Shown here piece by piece: positions 46,105 through 55,078 of a DNA stretch of 64,000 nt. The stretch's first letter is position 1; every line of letters starts with the position of its first letter. Source of the DNA: Desulfosediminicola flagellatus (GTDB lineage: Bacteria; Desulfobacterota; Desulfobulbia; Desulfobulbales; Desulfocapsaceae); NCBI RefSeq assembly GCF_005116655.2, contig NZ_CP050698.1, forward strand, positions 248,001 to 312,000, in the 5' to 3' direction. The position numbers and the translations under genes are program-made. The notes beneath the pieces are model-generated. The model was not told the origin of the DNA. It made no database searches and worked only from the letters and a program-made list of their open reading frames with translations.

Positions 46105-46695
46105 TTACTCATCCGCGTGGTTTTTATCTGTCCTTTTAGAGTGTGCAGATGTGTCTTCATCAAGAAATGCACGTATCTCAGAGGCCAGTGGTAGGGCGTC
46201 AGTTTGAGATTTTCCATATTCCAAGTTAAACGCGTAATCGAAATCTTCAGGGTTGAGGCCCTGATTGTGCTGTAAAATTGTTTCGATCTTGTCGAGTGCT
46301 TTTGCAACTTGTGCCTCTTTAGATGTCGCGTTCTCGTACTCGTCCCAAAGTGACAGGAATTCGGATTGGAGATTTTCCGGTAATGGTTCGATAAGGGATT
46401 GGAAATCTTCTCGTTCATGTGTTGATTTTGGGGCGGAATGATTTTGGGATGGTGCCGGGATATCTCCGTTAATCGCCTCTCCAAGATCATGCAGGATACA
46501 GATCTTCAAGAGTTTCAGCAGGTCGATATCAGGGAGCATGTCGGAGAAGGTGATAGCAAGCAGGGTTAACCGCCATGAGTGATCGGCAACACTTTCAACT
46601 CGTCCTTTGCTGGTATAGGCTAGACGGATGGTGTCTTTAAGTTGTTCAGCCCTGCGTATGAATTCAAGTCGGTTATGTATTGTTACGTTCTTCAT
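46105..46695 (-). CDS. HD-domain phosphohydrolase (YfbR-like)
   Basis: Metal-dependent HD phosphohydrolase of 196 residues, of the 5'-nucleotidase/deoxynucleotidase kind. The HD-type residues are in VADHSWRL, CILHDLGEAINGDI and ALDKIETIL. The start overlaps the end of the RND gene by 23 bases, so translation is coupled; why a nucleotidase ends an efflux operon is not clear. Confidence 0.85.
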   Translation of the reverse strand: MKNVTIHNRLEFIRRAEQLKDTIRLAYTSKGRVESVADHSWRLTLLAITFSDMLPDIDLLKLLKICILHDLGEAINGDIPAPSQNHSAPKSTHEREDFQSLIEPLPENLQSEFLSLWDEYENATSKEAQVAKALDKIETILQHNQGLNPEDFDYAFNLEYGKSQTDALPLASEIRAFLDEDTSAHSKRTDKNHADE

Positions 46696-49600
46696 TTTTC
46701 TGATGATTGGTTTCTAAATCTACGAGTAAATCCCACTGCACAGGTACTACGACAATTGTAAGTAATGTGGCAGAGCAGAGGCCGGTTACAAAGGTCATCG
46801 CCATACTACCCCAGATTATAGAATATTCAGGTATGCCAAGCGCCATGGGCAGCAGGCCGAGAGTTGTTGTGAGTGTTGTCAGGAGGATTGGCCGCAATCT
46901 GATGTTTGTCGCAAGCAGCAGCGCATCGCGCTTTGCCATTCCCTGCTGGTAACATTTATTGAGAAACTCCACTAACACAAGCGAATCGTTTACGACCACC
47001 CCTGTCACGCCGACTATGGCAACAAAACTATTGATGGTAAATAGGGTACGGGAAAAAAAGGTGCCATAAATAACGCCGGTTACGGCAAAGATAACTGCCG
47101 AAATTATGATGAGAGGTTGCAGATACGAACGAAACTGAGCTGAAAGGATGAGGTATATGAGCAGTATCGCAATTATGAAGGCATAGGTGAGTGACAGAAA
47201 TGATTTCTGGGTAGACTCATGTTCGCCAGAAAAATTGAGTGCAGCGCCGGGGAATTCACCCCTGATTGTGTTGTAGTAATCGCGTGTTCGTTTGACCACC
47301 ATTGCGCTTGATATCGGCGCTCCCGGTTTGATGTTTGCTGTAAGGGTAATGGCGCGCTGGTTTTGAAACCTGTTGAGGTATCCGGGTTCTATGGAAAACA
47401 TCGGTTCGCAGAGATCACTGAGCCGTATGGTTCCGCTTGGATGATCGATTACGGGAATATCAAGTGCATCTATCATCTGTGAGTTACCGCTAAAACGTGT
47501 CTTCACCTTAATATCAACTATCTCTTCAGGCAGCCTCATCTCTCCGACAATCTGGCCATTTAGAACTGATGAAGCCAGTCGTGCAACTTCGGTGAGGTTC
47601 AGACCCCATTCTGCGACACGTTCTTTATTGATTTTGATTCGAAAAATTCTCCCATTACTTCCCTGATCATCTTGCAGATCGAGTAACCAGGGTGCGATAT
47701 CTTCCTGTTGTCTCAGAAAATTTTCGAGCCTGGTTGCAAGCAAGGCGACATTGTTTGCAGCTGTTCCCAGAATCCTTATGTTGATATCCTTGCCTGAAGG
47801 CGGGCCATCTTTTTCAGGGCGGATTGACATCGTTGTGCCTTCAGGGATGTGGCGTTTAAGTTCTTCCCGCATGTAATCCAGATGGGCGATGACATCATTT
47901 TCCGGATAATCGGCAAAACGACGTTTTTGTGACTGTGGCAAGGTTACTGCCACATGACCGAGATTATTGCCGTATTGCGGTGAGTAATCCTCATTGATAT
48001 AGAATCCTGAAAATCCCAGTGCAGATTCATTCATCTCTTCACCTTCGGCCATCACGGCTTTAGCAACCTTTTTCACCAGCGCATCTGTTGTATAGATCGG
48101 TGTACCGGATGGTGTGGTGAGCTCGATATAGTAGAGTGAATAGTTATCAGGAAAGAACTGAATACGCACAAGATTACTCGTCCCCAGCACTGAACTTGCA
48201 AACATGTATATTGCTACTGCAAAGCTTGCTGCAAGCAGCAATAGTGCAGATATCCTGAATCGTATAGAGAGCAGGATAAGAGTGTTGAAGAGCCTGCGGG
48301 TGGCGGTCATGAATATACCTTCCCGAACAGCTTCAAGGTAACTGTGTAGATCAGGCAGGTTATCGGTGTGACAATCTTTGATATCTTTGCGTGGCCCGAA
48401 GTCGAGGTAATGGCAGGGGAGAATTAATAGGCATTCAAGCAACGAGGCTATAAGTGCAAACACGATCGTTTTAGGGATGATTTCAAAGAAATCACCTACC
48501 ATCCCTGTCATGATAAGCATCGGTAAAAAGGCAACGCCGGTGGTGAGAGTAGCGGAGACGACTGGCAGAAAAACTTCAGAAGTTCCAGTGATAATTGCTG
48601 CTCGAACCTCTTTGCCTGCCTGGATATGACGGTAGATATTTTCTACAACGACGATGGCGTCATCAACAATAATTCCTGAGACGAGTACGAAGGCAAAAAG
48701 CGAAACTTCATTGATGGAGTTCCCGGTAAGGTACATAAAAACCATGGTTACCAGGAAGGCAAACGGAATGCCGATGGTTGTAAGTGCAGCGTTCCTGAAT
48801 CCCATAAACTTCCAGATGATTAGGCATACCAGCACAATACCGAGAAGCAGGTTAACACCAAGAACGCGGATAGAGTCATGAATTTTATTACTTGAATCCT
48901 GGCTGACCGTGAGTGTAATCCCCTCACTGGAATACGAGGACCTAAGCTCATCGACGATGTTACGAACCTCATCAGCAATAAAGAGGGCATTACCGTTACT
49001 GGATTTAAGAATCTGAAGGGTAACACACTCAACGCCGTTGACGGAGGCGATAATAAATGGATCGCGATAGGTGAAATATCCGTCGTCCGCAATATCGGCT
49101 ATGCGAATAAATGAACCATCACTGTCGGTGCGGATAATGGTAGAGAAAACGTCATTGCGTGTCCTGAATTGTTCATCAACTTTGATGATAAATTCGCCAT
49201 TGTCTGTTTCAGTATGGCCGGCCGGGAGATTGATATTTGCAAGTTGTAGTATTTGAGTAGCTTCATTGAAAGTGACACCGTAGCGTCGCATTTTCTCCGG
49301 TGAGAGCAGTACATGGAATTCTCTGGTGTATTCACCTGTGAGTTTTGTTTCTTTTACTCCATCAATCTGGCTTAAAGGGATTTTCATTTCCTCAGCCACC
49401 AGCGAGAGGGTGGTGTTGGAATGTTTGCCCGAAATATTTACACTGATCGTTGGAAACCAGTCGTTTACATCAAGGAAGTTAAAAACAGGAGGTTCTGGCA
49501 GATCGGGAAGGTCACCAACTATGGAGAGCACTTTTAACCGTACATCATCAAACCTTTTTCGATAGTCACTGTCATCGGTAAATTTTATTACGATATTTGA

Positions 49601-49885
49601 ACGCTCTCGATAGGATACGGAGCGAATGAAATCAAGATCTTCAACATCTTCAAGAGCTTCCTCAATCTCTTTGGTAATGAGTGTCTCTACATCTTCAGGA
49701 GAGGCGCCGGGAAGAAATGTGTTGATGTACATCTTGCCGAACTGAATGTTGGGATATCGTTCGACCGGCATACGCAGCATGGCAAACGCACCAATCAATA
49801 TCAGCAGCACAAAGAGTAGATTGAGCACAACTTTCTGTCTCAGTGTGAAATGAACGAAATGGTGCATGCCGCTGTGTAATTTCAT
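46673..49885 (-). CDS. RND efflux permease (AcrB family)
   Basis: Proton-driven inner-membrane pump of 1070 residues. It has twelve predicted helices, two large periplasmic loops, and the RND motif GIIVDDAIVVVENIYRH in helix 4 with its conserved Asp pair. The N-terminal ERYPNIQFGKMYINTFLPGA is typical of the hydrophobic-amphiphilic efflux family. The second half repeats the layout (GVTGVVVNDSLVLVEFLN), where the second Asp pair is replaced by Asn-Asp, as usual. It pairs with the adaptor gene 16 bases upstream. No outer-membrane TolC-like gene lies in the window. Confidence 0.95.
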   Translation of the reverse strand: MKLHSGMHHFVHFTLRQKVVLNLLFVLLILIGAFAMLRMPVERYPNIQFGKMYINTFLPGASPEDVETLITKEIEEALEDVEDLDFIRSVSYRERSNIVIKFTDDSDYRKRFDDVRLKVLSIVGDLPDLPEPPVFNFLDVNDWFPTISVNISGKHSNTTLSLVAEEMKIPLSQIDGVKETKLTGEYTREFHVLLSPEKMRRYGVTFNEATQILQLANINLPAGHTETDNGEFIIKVDEQFRTRNDVFSTIIRTDSDGSFIRIADIADDGYFTYRDPFIIASVNGVECVTLQILKSSNGNALFIADEVRNIVDELRSSYSSEGITLTVSQDSSNKIHDSIRVLGVNLLLGIVLVCLIIWKFMGFRNAALTTIGIPFAFLVTMVFMYLTGNSINEVSLFAFVLVSGIIVDDAIVVVENIYRHIQAGKEVRAAIITGTSEVFLPVVSATLTTGVAFLPMLIMTGMVGDFFEIIPKTIVFALIASLLECLLILPCHYLDFGPRKDIKDCHTDNLPDLHSYLEAVREGIFMTATRRLFNTLILLSIRFRISALLLLAASFAVAIYMFASSVLGTSNLVRIQFFPDNYSLYYIELTTPSGTPIYTTDALVKKVAKAVMAEGEEMNESALGFSGFYINEDYSPQYGNNLGHVAVTLPQSQKRRFADYPENDVIAHLDYMREELKRHIPEGTTMSIRPEKDGPPSGKDINIRILGTAANNVALLATRLENFLRQQEDIAPWLLDLQDDQGSNGRIFRIKINKERVAEWGLNLTEVARLASSVLNGQIVGEMRLPEEIVDIKVKTRFSGNSQMIDALDIPVIDHPSGTIRLSDLCEPMFSIEPGYLNRFQNQRAITLTANIKPGAPISSAMVVKRTRDYYNTIRGEFPGAALNFSGEHESTQKSFLSLTYAFIIAILLIYLILSAQFRSYLQPLIIISAVIFAVTGVIYGTFFSRTLFTINSFVAIVGVTGVVVNDSLVLVEFLNKCYQQGMAKRDALLLATNIRLRPILLTTLTTTLGLLPMALGIPEYSIIWGSMAMTFVTGLCSATLLTIVVVPVQWDLLVDLETNHQKNEERNNT

Positions 49886-49901
49886 GGCAGAGGGTATCTT
49901 C

Positions 49902-50936
49902 TTACTGGCTCAGTTGAGGTGTTGTTTGAAAGGATTGACCCGGTTGCAGCGTTTCTCCGGAAACTATAGCTGATTTTCCATTTTCGGTGGTACCAAGATA
50001 AATAACCTGAACACGTGATCCGTCAGGCTGTACCAGCCATGTTGCCTCATATCGATTAATCAGTGCGGATTTTGGCACAATAAACGATCGTGTAGTTTCA
50101 GGGCTGACAAATTCTAATTCAATGCGCATTCCGCCCCGTAACGGTTCTGGCAGGTCAGGCTGTGTTGCATTGACGATGAGGTCGATATGAATTTTTCGTG
50201 TTACGGCATCAAATACAGGGGAACTGCGATATACAGTGCCGGTAACGTTTTTATCGATATCTGGTAGGTAAAGACTCAGTTGTTGTTGCACAGAAATTGC
50301 CTGAAGTTCGCTATAGGTCACGGCAAGAGGGACAATCAGCCTCGTGAAATCACCAAGACGGGCTACAGGTTTACCGGCCTGTATATATTCACCGGACTCA
50401 GTAAATCGTTCGATCACCTGCCAGCCTTGCGGAGCGGTAAGCGTGTGTTGTGAATATCTTTCCTGAAGACGAGTTGCTTCGTTTTTTAAATTTTTAAGGG
50501 TGAGTCTGTGCAGGTCTGCGGCAAGGTTAACCTCATCGAGACGCGCCTGGGGAGTTGATTTCTGGCTGAGCAGGGTTGTGTAACGCTTAAGGGATTTTTC
50601 TTCTTCCTCAAGTTGCCGTATGGTCTGTTGCCGGGCAATAGCATTTGCTTCAATGTCCAGTTGAATAAATGTCGTGTCTATTTTGACGAATTCTCCGCTT
50701 TCGGGTACGCGGTCGCCTATATCGCCATAAATTTCCAGACACCTGCCGCTGACCTCGCTGGTAACAGTCATTTCCTGTCGGGGATAAGTGAAACCTGTCA
50801 GTGTAATCGTGCGAAGATACGGTTGTAGTTCAAAAATTTCGGCGGCGATTAGTTGCGTGCCTGGCAGAACGATCCAAACTGCAAGAAGCAGCATGAGTGG
50901 TATTCGTTTTGGAAATAAGTAATGTAGAGGAACCAT
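49902..50936 (-). CDS. RND efflux periplasmic adaptor (HlyD family)
   Basis: Membrane-fusion protein of 344 residues with an N-terminal signal or anchor (LMLLLAVWIVLPGTQLIA). The lipoyl-like domain (VTSEVSGRCLEIYGDIGDRV) is followed by an alpha-helical hairpin (about 100-165, rich in Gln/Glu/Leu), the second lipoyl half (HTLTAPQGWQVIERFTESGEYI split over residues 177-198) and a beta-barrel. GGGAG precedes the ATG by four bases. It is the first gene of adaptor-permease-HD. Confidence 0.93.
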   Translation of the reverse strand: MVPLHYLFPKRIPLMLLLAVWIVLPGTQLIAAEIFELQPYLRTITLTGFTYPRQEMTVTSEVSGRCLEIYGDIGDRVPESGEFVKIDTTFIQLDIEANAIARQQTIRQLEEEEKSLKRYTTLLSQKSTPQARLDEVNLAADLHRLTLKNLKNEATRLQERYSQHTLTAPQGWQVIERFTESGEYIQAGKPVARLGDFTRLIVPLAVTYSELQAISVQQQLSLYLPDIDKNVTGTVYRSSPVFDAVTRKIHIDLIVNATQPDLPEPLRGGMRIELEFVSPETTRSFIVPKSALINRYEATWLVQPDGSRVQVIYLGTTENGKSAIVSGETLQPGQSFQTTPQLSQ

Positions 50937-51233
50937 AATTCTCCCTGTTTGAGAGGGGCAGGTATGTAGAAAAAATATCTTTAATAAACAGGTATAAAGG
51001 ATGTTGGTATCATTCTAACACCGGAGTCCGGAAACACAAGGCTAGAGCTGATGAACTGTGTTCTGTTCAGCTTTCTTGGTTAATTATGCTGAGAAAAATC
51101 TATAATTTTGCCAAGGAGATAGTGCAGATGATAAGCTTAAATTAGCACGATTCGCGTATGCTCCGGTACAACTGGAGAAGTGGAGTCTAACGAATCTATA
51201 TTTTTTTTAGATACCCTTTTGTGAGAGGAGTAT

Positions 51234-51836
51234 ATGAATAAGCGAGTCGAAGATCTCATCAATTCTATCAAAGAACTGGAAAAAGAACTCTCAGACGAGT
51301 TTGAAAAAGAGCTGATTGGAATGCGGGAACGATTAGAATATTCCATTGAACAAGGCAAAGTGAGGTTCAGGCAGCAGGCAATTGCCGCCCAGCGTTCCCT
51401 GAAAAAGGATGTGTATCACTATCTCAGGGAATCCAATATCATATTCATTGTGTCAGCCCCGATTATTTATGCCATGATAGTTCCCCTGTTATTGCTTGAT
51501 CTGTTTTTGAGCGTGTATCAGGCTGTATGTTTTCCACTGTATCGGATCGCAAAAGTTAATCGAGAAGATTACCTGATTGTTGACCGTCAGCATCTTGCCT
51601 ATCTCAATATGATCGAGAAGATTAACTGCATGTACTGCGGTTATGGAAACGGTTTGCTTTCATATGGACTGGAGATTGCTTCCAGAACAGAAGCGTTCTG
51701 GTGTCCGATAAAGCATGCGAAAAGACCACGTGATGCGCATTCAAGATATCATACATTTTCAGAATATGGTGATGCCGCAGGATATGAAAAGCGACTCCGG
51801 AAATCACGGGAAGCCAGGACTACCTCTTACCCATAA
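51234..51836 (+). CDS. Membrane protein with a Cys-containing C-terminal domain
   Basis: A 200-residue protein of unknown function. The N-terminus is a charged coiled coil (VEDLINSIKELEKELSDEFE), followed by a membrane segment (IIFIVSAPIIYAMIVPLLLLDLFLSVYQ, about residues 69-95). A strongly conserved-looking C-terminal stretch (INCMYCGYGNGLLSYGLEIA) has two close Cys, plus WCPIKHAKRP with a third Cys and a His that could bind a metal. The stop lies inside the left end of a repeat that begins at 51829, so the C-terminus may have been trimmed. GAGAGG is five bases before the ATG. Confidence 0.75.
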   Translation: MNKRVEDLINSIKELEKELSDEFEKELIGMRERLEYSIEQGKVRFRQQAIAAQRSLKKDVYHYLRESNIIFIVSAPIIYAMIVPLLLLDLFLSVYQAVCFPLYRIAKVNREDYLIVDRQHLAYLNMIEKINCMYCGYGNGLLSYGLEIASRTEAFWCPIKHAKRPRDAHSRYHTFSEYGDAAGYEKRLRKSREARTTSYP

Positions 51837-51966
51837 GTCAAAACTCCTATTCTCGGACAGACTCCTGAAGATTGCGTGGGATCTTTGAAAACACAACAAA
51901 AAAGGACTGAGGATAAAGGAATTGGAACTGAGCAAATTACATTGAGAATACAATAATCTTCTGAAT
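51829..51966 (-). repeat. Interspersed repeat, copy 2 (inverted relative to 41961)
   Basis: About three quarters identical to the reverse complement of 41961-42084. Next to the shared start it carries tcctattctcggacag, as at the right end of MITE family A (42463-42489), so a partial family A end may be nested in it. The ggactgag near 51904 faces ctcagtcc at 51969-51976, forming a wide hairpin. Confidence 0.7.
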
Positions 51967-52058
51967 TACTCAGTCCTTTTACCTTAGGCCTAAGTCCTTA
52001 AGCCCGCTTCCAGTTTATGAATAATAACGAAAGAACAACAGATTGCGGGCTTATGCAT

Positions 52059-53066
52059 TTAATGGGGAAGTGTTAATTGCTTCGCCTCTTTAAAACTGAT
52101 CAATTTACCACTATCCTCATCCCATAATGTGAGTAGAATGTTGTGCAATCCGCTGATGAGCTGAATGGGTGTGATTTTTTGCAGTTCAGGTACAGAGTCA
52201 TAGCATTCTTTGAGACGGTAATTGGGGATGCGTGGTGCAAGGTGGTGGATATGGTGGTAGCCGATATTCCCGGTGAACCAACGCATGATTGCAGGCATTG
52301 TATAAAATGAACTTCCTTCCATTGCGGCCTTGAGACGATCCCACTCGCTGTCATGCGCCCAGTAAACTGATCTGAACTGATGTTGAACATAAAACAGCCA
52401 GACGCCTATTATGCTCGCCCCGATCATCATGGGGAGTAATATAACAAGTGATGCTTTCCAGCCGAGGGTGAGAAAAAAGGCGAGTACAACTATTGTGATC
52501 ATGGCATTGGTAAAGAGTACATTCAGCAACTCTTTTCTTCGAAACCCGTGTGATGGAAATCTGTTAAGAACTAAAAACAGAAAAGGCGGAGAGACTACAA
52601 TCATAACGAGTGGATGCCTGAACATACGGTAGAGCATCTTTTCTTTCCAATGAGCCTGTTGATATTCTTCAACAGTCATCAGCCAGACATCTCCCATGCC
52701 TCGCTTTTCAAGGTTCGCAACATTGTTATGGTGAATACCGTGGGTTCTCCGCCAGTCCATATACGAGGTAAAGGTGATTACTCCAAGCATATTACCAACC
52801 AGGTTACATGCACGTTGAGACTTGAAATACGATGCATGACAGCAATCATGAAAAATAATGAAAAGTTTTATGACCACAGGTGAGGTGATGGCAGAAATTG
52901 CAAATATCAGCCAGAGAGAAACTTCGATCTTGAGCAACACTATCATGAAAAGTATAGATGTCAGGTAAATGCCTAGTGTCACAATGAGTTGAGTAACTGA
53001 TTTTCGGGTATCCGGTACGGTGAATTGTCGGATTGATTTTCGTATTTCTGTAAGTTCCATAATCAT
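52059..53066 (-). CDS. Membrane fatty acid desaturase
   Basis: Oxygen-dependent desaturase of 335 residues with four helices and three His boxes: HDCCHASYF (H-x3-H), RRTHGIHHNN (H-x2-HH) and GYHHIHHLAPRIPNY (H-x2-HH). It resembles the acyl-lipid or delta-12-type group. It would add a double bond using O2 and reduced ferredoxin or flavodoxin. The window also has a bd-family oxidase. Alternative start at the third codon; the ribosome signal is weak. Confidence 0.88.
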   Translation of the reverse strand: MIMELTEIRKSIRQFTVPDTRKSVTQLIVTLGIYLTSILFMIVLLKIEVSLWLIFAISAITSPVVIKLFIIFHDCCHASYFKSQRACNLVGNMLGVITFTSYMDWRRTHGIHHNNVANLEKRGMGDVWLMTVEEYQQAHWKEKMLYRMFRHPLVMIVVSPPFLFLVLNRFPSHGFRRKELLNVLFTNAMITIVVLAFFLTLGWKASLVILLPMMIGASIIGVWLFYVQHQFRSVYWAHDSEWDRLKAAMEGSSFYTMPAIMRWFTGNIGYHHIHHLAPRIPNYRLKECYDSVPELQKITPIQLISGLHNILLTLWDEDSGKLISFKEAKQLTLPH

Positions 53067-53266
53067 ACTGAGATAGAGTTGGGTGAAAAAGAGAATCGCA
53101 ACTATGTTAAAAATATTTTAGCAAAAGAAGGTGGAGGAATTCAAGTTAACGGCAGGGATAATCGTCAATTGCCTGAAATTTTAAAAAGCAGTTGAACATT
53201 GTGGTATCACACGTTGATTCTGCATAATTTTTTTCAAAAGTTTATGTGGGCGGGAGATGTCGGAAA

Positions 53267-53479
53267 CTAGACGATAATATCGATGAACTCGCCGATATCT
53301 GATGCGGATGTGGAAGGTTGCACAACCGCCTGAGGCGATTGTGCTCTAGGTGTAGATTGTATGGATTCAACGGATTTAAGTAGCAGTTCAAGAGCGAGTT
53401 CCGGTTGTCGGTTGGCAGACCTGAGTGATGAAAGTGCCGAATTATATTGTATTGCGCTGAGACTGCCTGAGACATTCAT
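53267..53479 (-). CDS. Small YjfB-like hypothetical protein
   Basis: A 70-residue protein starting MNVSGSLSAIQYNSALSSLR with an alpha-helical region (ELALELLLKSVESIQ) and a C-terminal tail (SDIGEFIDIIV). The pattern resembles the YjfB-like small proteins often near motility genes, but identity is low. AAGGA is about eight bases before the ATG. No neighbour supports a role. Confidence 0.45.
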   Translation of the reverse strand: MNVSGSLSAIQYNSALSSLRSANRQPELALELLLKSVESIQSTPRAQSPQAVVQPSTSASDIGEFIDIIV

Positions 53480-53703
53480 GATGACATCCTTGTGTTTAAC
53501 AAATGAGCTATAACTAAATAATAATGATACTTTTAAGGGAAGTCAAAAGAGCCCTGAGGAAATCGATAATTTCATTCTGCTGATGAGTTGAAGGTGTCAG
53601 TTATGCTTGCACTGCCTGCAGGATACCTGATATGCATACTGCTGATAGAAAACAAAGGGATACATGAACCCGGAATGTACAATGAAGAAAAGGAACGCGT
53701 ACT

Positions 53704-54303
53704 ATGAAGATTATAGGTGTTGCAGCAAGTCCTCGTAAAAATAAGTCTACGAACTTTCTACTTGAGCAATGTTTGGATGAAGCAAATAAGACAGCGCAGG
53801 AATCAGGTATACATCTGGATACTGAACTGGTCGATCTGGCAGGGATGAAAATTAACGGCTGTATATCATGTGATGCATGTAGAAAAGGTCTGCTTTGCAG
53901 TCAGCAGGATGATTTTCAGTCGCTCATTGGAACATTCGCTGATCCTGAAGTTGTCGGAATAATCATGGCTACGCCTGTATATATGGGGTCAATGACAAGT
54001 CAGGCCAAGGCATTTATTGACAGGTCGGTTCTTTATAGAAGAAATGGTTTTATGTTCAGGGACAAACTGGGTGGGGTGCTGACTGTCGGTGGTTCCAGAA
54101 ACGGTGGCCAGGAGTTGACTATTCAGGCAGTGCATGCAGCGATGATGATTCACGGCATGATCGTCGTTGGAGATGGAGAACATTTTGGTGGCACTGCATG
54201 GGGCAATCACCCGGGTGGCCATGAAGGTGATGCAACCGGTATTGCAACCGCGAGAAAGCTTGGCAAACGAATAACTGAGGTCGCCAGCAAATTTCAGAGC
54301 TGA
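53704..54303 (+). CDS. NADPH-dependent FMN reductase / iron-sulfur flavoprotein
   Basis: Flavodoxin-fold protein of 199 residues. The FMN loop is GVAASPRKNKSTNFLLEQ. A CISCDACRKGLLC motif near 55-67 has four Cys as in iron-sulfur flavoproteins that bind a 4Fe-4S cluster. ATPVYMGSMTSQAKAFIDR and VGGSRNGGQE complete the flavin site. It may pass electrons among ferredoxin, rubredoxin and O2. A rubredoxin gene is 80 bases beyond its stop, on the opposite strand. Confidence 0.88.
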   Translation: MKIIGVAASPRKNKSTNFLLEQCLDEANKTAQESGIHLDTELVDLAGMKINGCISCDACRKGLLCSQQDDFQSLIGTFADPEVVGIIMATPVYMGSMTSQAKAFIDRSVLYRRNGFMFRDKLGGVLTVGGSRNGGQELTIQAVHAAMMIHGMIVVGDGEHFGGTAWGNHPGGHEGDATGIATARKLGKRITEVASKFQS

Positions 54304-54338
54304 TAAGCGCTAGCTCTCATCCTGAAAGAAGTGCAAGA

Positions 54339-54364
54339 ACAAGCCGGAGTTAAAATCCGGCTTG
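54339..54364. terminator. Bidirectional terminator between FMN reductase and rubredoxin
   Basis: Stem aacaagccgga / tccggcttgtt around gtta or ttaa-rich loop, 54339-54364, followed by atgttt on the plus strand. Serves both convergent genes. Confidence 0.75.
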
Positions 54365-54383
54365 TTATGTTTACATGAGCTAA

Positions 54384-54545
54384 TCAATCAGCCGGGCTGA
54401 ATTGCGATTTGTCTACACCGCAGACAGGACAGTTGAAGTCCTCCGGAAGATCTTCAAAGGCTGTTCCCGGTGCAATATTCTGACCAGGCTCACCTTGTGC
54501 AGGATCATATTCATACCCACAAACATCGCATACGTATTTTCCCAT
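54384..54545 (-). CDS. Rubredoxin
   Basis: Electron-transfer protein of 53 residues with one Fe(Cys)4 site: [20 protein letters not shown] and [13 protein letters not shown]. Length and spacing are those of classical rubredoxins, which in anaerobes feed rubrerythrin, superoxide reductase or rubredoxin:oxygen oxidoreductase. AAGGAG lies seven bases before ATG 54545. It is convergent with the iron-sulfur flavoprotein gene. Confidence 0.95.
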   Translation of the reverse strand: MGKYVCDVCGYEYDPAQGEPGQNIAPGTAFEDLPEDFNCPVCGVDKSQFSPAD

Positions 54546-54575
54546 GATACACTCCTTGTGTGATAGGTTATTCAA

Positions 54576-55078
54576 AAAGCAACACTCAAATTTCTAAAAT
54601 ACTTTTCTCTAAAAGTCTTTAAAAATCGGGAATCAATCTGTTTCATTCGAGCCCGCATTTCTCATGAGCCTTATGAATACAAACTCAAATCCTTGATTTC
54701 ATGTTGAAGAAATGACTGTCTCAAATAAGAGTTCGTTTTGCGTTTTAGATCAAAAACTCACCTTTTAGGTGAATAGATTTTCTCGTAGATGCAGCGTTAG
54801 AAACCTCTTGCGATAGTTTACTGCAGCGGCGCGGCTTGTGCCTCGACCTACGAAAAACTGTATTGATGATAAATCCGGGCGAAGTATAGAAGTATACTAT
54901 ACAGGCTAAATTGATGGCATTGGGTGGAACTGTTGTTATCGCATATGGTATCTGTAGAAAAAAACGTTGTGATGTAGTAATGAAAACCGATTACAGCCTA
55001 TGAAATACTCATGTTTTCCGGACAGGTAACTCAACCCCGGATTTTACCAACCCATCTTGTAGTTATGGAGTATTTGTT
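54576..55078. other. Intergenic region, no gene seen
   Basis: About 500 bases upstream of the M24 peptidase and rubredoxin genes. A small hairpin (tcaccttttaggtga, 54759-54773) is present. No tRNA, riboswitch or known repeat was recognised. Confidence 0.4.

Noticed and set aside
45990..46490. 166-codon open frame inside the HD-domain gene
   Set aside because: It is a shadow frame; the other frame carries clear HD motifs.
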